Assembly (NCBI GenBank): GCA_038373865.1
Contig: JAXGGA010005540.1
Coordinates: 1 to 64,000, forward strand
Source of the DNA: Uloborus plumipes
Lineage: Eukaryota; Arthropoda; Arachnida; Araneae; Uloboridae
Reading direction: 5' to 3'
DNA length: 64,000 nucleotides
The notes under the pieces are model-generated. The model had not been told where the DNA came from. It made no database searches and saw only the letters and a list, made by a program, of their open reading frames with translations. Within the stretch, counting starts at the first letter, position 1. Every line of letters begins with the position of its first letter. Positions 59,841-64,000 of the stretch are shown here, piece by piece. Position numbers and translations under genes: made by a program.

Positions 59841-61240
59841 CAAATTTGCGAGACATAAAAAAGCCATGTCCAATGCCTTGCAATATCTGGTTCTAACAAA
59901 CACATCCTCAAAAAATAAACTATTTGCTTTAAAAAAAGCTCATTTAACACGAAAAGCAATCATTTTTTACGCTCAAATCATATTTGAAAATAAATAAATA
60001 AATAAATAAAAAATGTAACTGATAAACTCAAACTGTTACTAATAAACGTCTCTTTTACTGTGAAAGTGGTGTTTTTCTTTGTAAATGCTTTTGTTAAACC
60101 TTATTATATATATCTGTATAAATTCCTTTACACATTTTTCCTTAGAAAACAATTCAAGTTTTTGCTGTTTTTTGTATTTATCTTTTGGAAAAGTACTTTG
60201 CTTTTATACTAAAAGATATAACTGAATTCGACGCTATTTAGCAAACAAATACGCATTTTGAAAGTATCAAGTCACACCACTTTCATAAAGAACGACACAT
60301 ATATATAGTGTGGACAGAAATTTAAAAACATCTTCTGTTTACGAAATTGAACAACAGTGAAATTTATTTGCAATATTTTAAAACCATTTTTTCAAAATTC
60401 GCGCAGATAATTCCTACGCTGAGTGTCTTAAAAGCGTTATTTTTCCTTTTAAAAGTGAAATGAAAAGAAACTAATTCTTCGAAAGTCTATAAATGCTCCA
60501 GCTCATAACAAAAGCATTTGTTTACTGAAATGGAAAGAGGAAAATGGAAATGGATAGTTACTTTGTCTTAAGCAAAAGTTTAACATTTGTGTATTTGCGG
60601 GAAAGCTCAACTATGTGAGGAAGAATTCTATTTATTTTGTGTCATTAATTGCGCTTCCTTTTATTACGTTAATTAATTAAAGTAAATGTGACGTTGACTT
60701 TAGTTCATTTGTTAGAATGACCGAAATCGTGTGTTATGAAGTAAAGTAAGTATGTAGTAATCTTTTTAAATTACTACTATCAATCTTTAAACAGAAAAAC
60801 AGCTTAAATAATTGTCAAGTGATTTATTTAATAACTAATTACCCCATAGAAGCACGTATGAAAGTTAAATAATATGGATTATTTTTATTGCTGCTCGTTT
60901 ACTTTACTACAGCTAATTTTAATATATACGAGAAAATACTTTGGTGACTTTATACTCTTTCTTTTTAACAACATAAGACGCAGAATACTTTAACAACTGA
61001 CAAATGAAATGTATAAATACTTTTTTTATAACAAAGTAGCAGTTGTAAACAACGTAGCATGAATTAGCAATTTGATTACACTTGCTTTTCGGTTTCAGAA
61101 AACTCCTTTTTAATGCAACCAAATGAGATTTTGGATTTAAAATCTCTATAATTAACTTGCTAATTTGAGCTGCATCTACATTGTTTACCACAGCTGCACA
61201 CAGACGGTTTTAACTACATGCATATTCTAACATCCTGTCT
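59841..61240. other. A+T-rich non-coding stretch
   Basis: No gene recognised. The minus frame 60919-61191 (90 codons) has no domain. Confidence 0.55.
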
Positions 61241-61506
61241 CATCCTTGTTATGAACGCACTACTCTGGAATAGTCACTAACTGAGCTTAAAACAGATGAA
61301 CCCTCATTGAAGCCGAGGCTACATTTCAACTGATAGCAAAAATTAATTGAAACATCAGCGAAAGTTTGCACGCACTTGAAGTGCTGCTCAACTTGTAGAT
61401 AACAAGACAAAAGCGGTAGATTGATACGCTGTAAGTTACCGCGCTCAGATCTGGGCTAAGGCAGAACTACATGCTTAAAGCAACATATTGGTTCATAACA
61501 AGGATG
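61241..61506. mobile_element. 266-bp segment with 16-bp inverted ends
   Basis: CATCCTTGTTATGAAC (61241-61256) and GTTCATAACAAGGATG (61491-61506) are exact complements. The enclosed 234 bases are less A+T-rich than the flanks and contain TACCGCGCTCAGATCTGG and CTTGAAGTGCTGCTCAAC. No clear target duplication outside the ends. Probably a small TIR element. Confidence 0.5.
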
Positions 61507-62022
61507 GAATTGCACTCACTGGGTATTAATTTTTAACAAACTTTTCATCTATGTATGTTATGTATGCATCTGGCATCAGGAATATGGATTCCTATCAATA
61601 ATTTTGGAAGCGTATCCCCAGTAATGTGACTAAATATATAAGTAATGCAAAAACTTGTTTAATTCCTTAGGGAAAAAGGATAATTTTAGACAGCTTTCAA
61701 ACAAAGTTATAGTTGAACTATCTCCGAAATAAACTTTAAGTTTTTAAATTTTTATTTAAAAATCCTTCACAAAGCTTAAAATGAGACTTTTTTAAAAGTT
61801 ACTTTGCCTAAATAAGTAGTAATTATTAAATTTAAAAATATGATTACATAATCTGATTTTTACTAACTATAAAAAGAAATTCAGCTGCTATAAATAAGCG
61901 GGGAGGAAATGCAGCTTCTTAGATAAGTAAGAGAAGTATTTTACTATTTGAAAAGAGAAAGGGTAATGACGAGGTTAAATGATTTCACAGAATTACTTTA
62001 CGACTTCAAAATTTTAACCATG
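61507..62022. other. A+T-rich non-coding stretch
   Basis: Nothing recognised. Confidence 0.55.

Positions 62023-62063
<41 letters not shown>
62023..62063. repeat. A-tract of 41 bases
   Basis: The longest homopolymer in the window. It could mark the tail of a retroposed sequence, but the upstream DNA (61507-62022) shows no recognisable element, and no target duplication was found. Confidence 0.96.
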
Positions 62064-62065
<2 letters not shown>

Positions 62066-62499
62066 TCAAGAATTGATGATTTTGAAAATCACGTTGTTAG
62101 GGAAACAAGATTAATATTATTTTCTTATATTAATGTTTTAAAAGTTACCTTTTACGCACAAAACTAAAAACCACTAAAAACAAGGAGATTTTTCACGAGA
62201 GGGATTTTGATCGACACTTTGGATGACAATATCTTTTATAAAATCAATATTTAAGCTATGCATCTACAAAACATTAAGAACAAGTATTTGGACAATAAAA
62301 CTACGAAATACGAATCTTTGATTTTTTTTTTGGTTAAAAACTTATGACAACCTGAAATCCAGGAAGAAAATTTCCCACTGCGTTTTTTCGCAAGTTTATA
62401 TGCGTGCTACACAAAATATAATAAGTTCAATCTCACAAAAAAACAATAGAGAGTATTTAAAACCAAAAGAACTTTAAGCTCCAAAAATAGTAGGCTTCC

Positions 62500-62735
62500 A
62501 GTGTGATAAAATTTTCTGCAACCTGAACTTAAACATTGCACAAAGCTGATCTGCCATTTTAGACCCCAATTTTTTCGGAATCCTAAATCCTCCAGATTTG
62601 GATCTTCTAAACTAAAAATTTACACAGGTTAGTTTCATAGGTACATCTACATCTCTTTAAAATTTAATCTAAATCGGAGAAGGTTGGGTGGGGACGATTT
62701 GAAAAATTGGTCCATCTGACGTGGAATGACTCGTC
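62500..62735. repeat. Diffuse interspersed repeat, copy 2
   Basis: The terminal segment ATCTAAATCGGAGAAGGTTG then GGTGGGGAC...GACGTGGAATGA matches the end of 24880-25605 (ATCAAAATCAGAGGGGGTCG then AGTGGGGAT...GACATGGAATGA) in the same orientation. No coding. Confidence 0.4.
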
Positions 62736-62811
62736 GTAAAAATATAAAACACGGCCTGAATAAAAACATTATTGCTCTTACTGGCATTTTATTTGCGCAA
62801 GGTTAACATGC

Positions 62812-62874
62812 CAATGCCTGTCCGGATTAAGAAAAGTCCGGTTTGATAGAGTCTGGATAAATGAGAGTTTACTG
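62812..62874. mobile_element. Pogo/Tigger-like terminus, orphan right end
   Basis: It ends GTCTGGATAAATGAGAGTTT then ACTG; on the other strand it begins CAGTAAACTCTCATTTATCC, a pogo/Tigger-type start like that at 18891. The internal words TCCGGATTAAG and GTCCGG repeat. No inverted left end was found upstream. Confidence 0.4.
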
Positions 62875-64000
62875 CTCATGAAACAAGCACCGTTTCTAAA
62901 TATTTCTCCCAAGAGCTTCACTGTATCATTGTTTATCAAGAATCATCGCCTAATAAATCAAAATTAAATCTTCTCATGACATGCGAAACGCAAAGTTTTC
63001 CGGTGCGAAATAAAGTGGTTATGTTCAGTAACCGTTAAACAGGCATCATTAACGAACTGAGATTACTAACTGTATAAAAAGGCACTTGACACATCTATGA
63101 TGAAGCTTTTATTCGCCAACAGCAGCCGTTAAGAGTGTTTTATTTTTGAGAGGGAGAGAAAAATTGGCAATTTTCCAGGAAGAAGATCGTTTGCTAGCTT
63201 TAATCATTATGCAGCTTTTTCTGACAAAGAATATAAATATCGTTGCGAACTGCATAATTTAGTTCGTAGAATAAAATATATTTCGAATTAAAAGCCATCA
63301 AGAGTCATTTGTTAGAAATAAAAGAAGCAGTATCATAATGCCAACATTTGTTCCAAGGGACAAATTGAACGAATTATACAAAAAAGAAATGTGAAAATAA
63401 AAAGGAAAAAAAAATTTGCAAGTGAAACTCTTTTTGCACTTTTTTTTACATTGTATCAATAGATTGAAAACATTTCAAACATAAAAAATATAAATATATG
63501 CATATTATTTTACACTTATAAATTGACCTGTAAAGTCACATATTTTGCATTATTTTTCTATTTAGTTTTGAAAGATGTTTAATGGTCAGTAAAAATGTCA
63601 CTGCCTCACTTAAAGCTGGAAAAAAAGTTCAGTTTCTGAGTCCTACATAGAAGAGTCAAATCAACTAAATATTTTTCTTCATTTGGGTCGCAATTGTCAA
63701 TTATTCTTGAGTACTGGTTTTGGTTCAGCAAGTTTTTTTTTATCCTGGTGTTTCTGGAAAGAACAATTAAAGTTCGAATACGAATGAAAGCAAACACTTA
63801 AAAAAACTGAGAATTGCAGAAAAATAGAGATTATTTATAGATAAAAAAACACACGCGATTTTTGAGTACGATTTACGTGTGACACAAATGTGCAATGTAG
63901 GTCAAATCAAAGTGTTCAATCTGAGTCAAGTTCATACTTTCAAGCAGTTGATCACTCTTTGAAAGAAATATTGATTTGATTTCCCAATGTAACGAAATCC
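62875..64000. other. A+T-rich non-coding stretch to window end
   Basis: No gene recognised. The minus frame 63606-63797 (63 codons) has no domain. Confidence 0.55.

Overview
This is a eukaryotic, strongly A+T-rich window (A+T visibly about two thirds or more) with no intact protein-coding gene that I can support on either strand. Long open frames are absent, and the longest open stretches are low-complexity or sit inside decayed mobile elements. The repeat types suggest an arthropod with a large, repeat-rich genome: TTAA-flanked piggyBac-type MITEs, pogo/Tigger-like ends, Helitron-like elements ending in CTAG, a Harbinger-type MITE, and LINE and possible BEL/Pao remnants. A chelicerate such as a spider would fit, but that is an inference from composition and repeat style. 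No diagnostic host gene was found.

Layout. 1-12 kb is mostly unremarkable A+T-rich DNA, with a long (TA)n tract, a 169-bp MITE, two tRNA-like sequences (one heading a possible SINE) and one small GC-richer open frame. 12-20 kb holds a pogo-like end, copy 1 of a 256/257-bp inverted-repeat element, a 22-bp perfect hairpin next to a short tandem repeat, an inverted pair of arms with a hammerhead-like core, a MITE with an internal duplication, a 767-bp Helitron-like element and a pogo-like MITE. 20-26 kb holds a 1.29-kb TA-flanked transposon that still carries part of a putative transposase, a chimeric MITE junction, a second Helitron-like mosaic and a diffuse repeat. 26-44 kb is largely plain DNA, with MITEs at 29.8, 33.0, 34.4 and 41.8 kb and a 106-bp tandem duplication at 35.2 kb. 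44-54 kb holds copy 2 of the 256-bp element, a decayed LINE ORF2 tail, a pogo-like MITE, a Harbinger-like MITE and two more TTAA elements. 54-64 kb holds a CRE/CCAAT cluster, a diverged tandem array of about 390-bp period, half of a THAP zinc finger on the minus strand, a possible BEL/Pao fragment, a 16-bp inverted repeat pair and a pogo-like end.

The window reads as intergenic or intronic DNA built from short non-autonomous DNA transposons. The identifiable coding sequence is decayed: a pogo-like transposase tail, a LINE RNase-H/zinc-knuckle tail, a possible BEL/Pao stretch and the THAP half-domain. I saw nothing that amounts to a new multi-gene system. The best leads are the structural ones: matched-length MITE pairs, Helitron termini where the palindrome overlaps the CTAG end, the hammerhead-like inverted arms, and the THAP exon.
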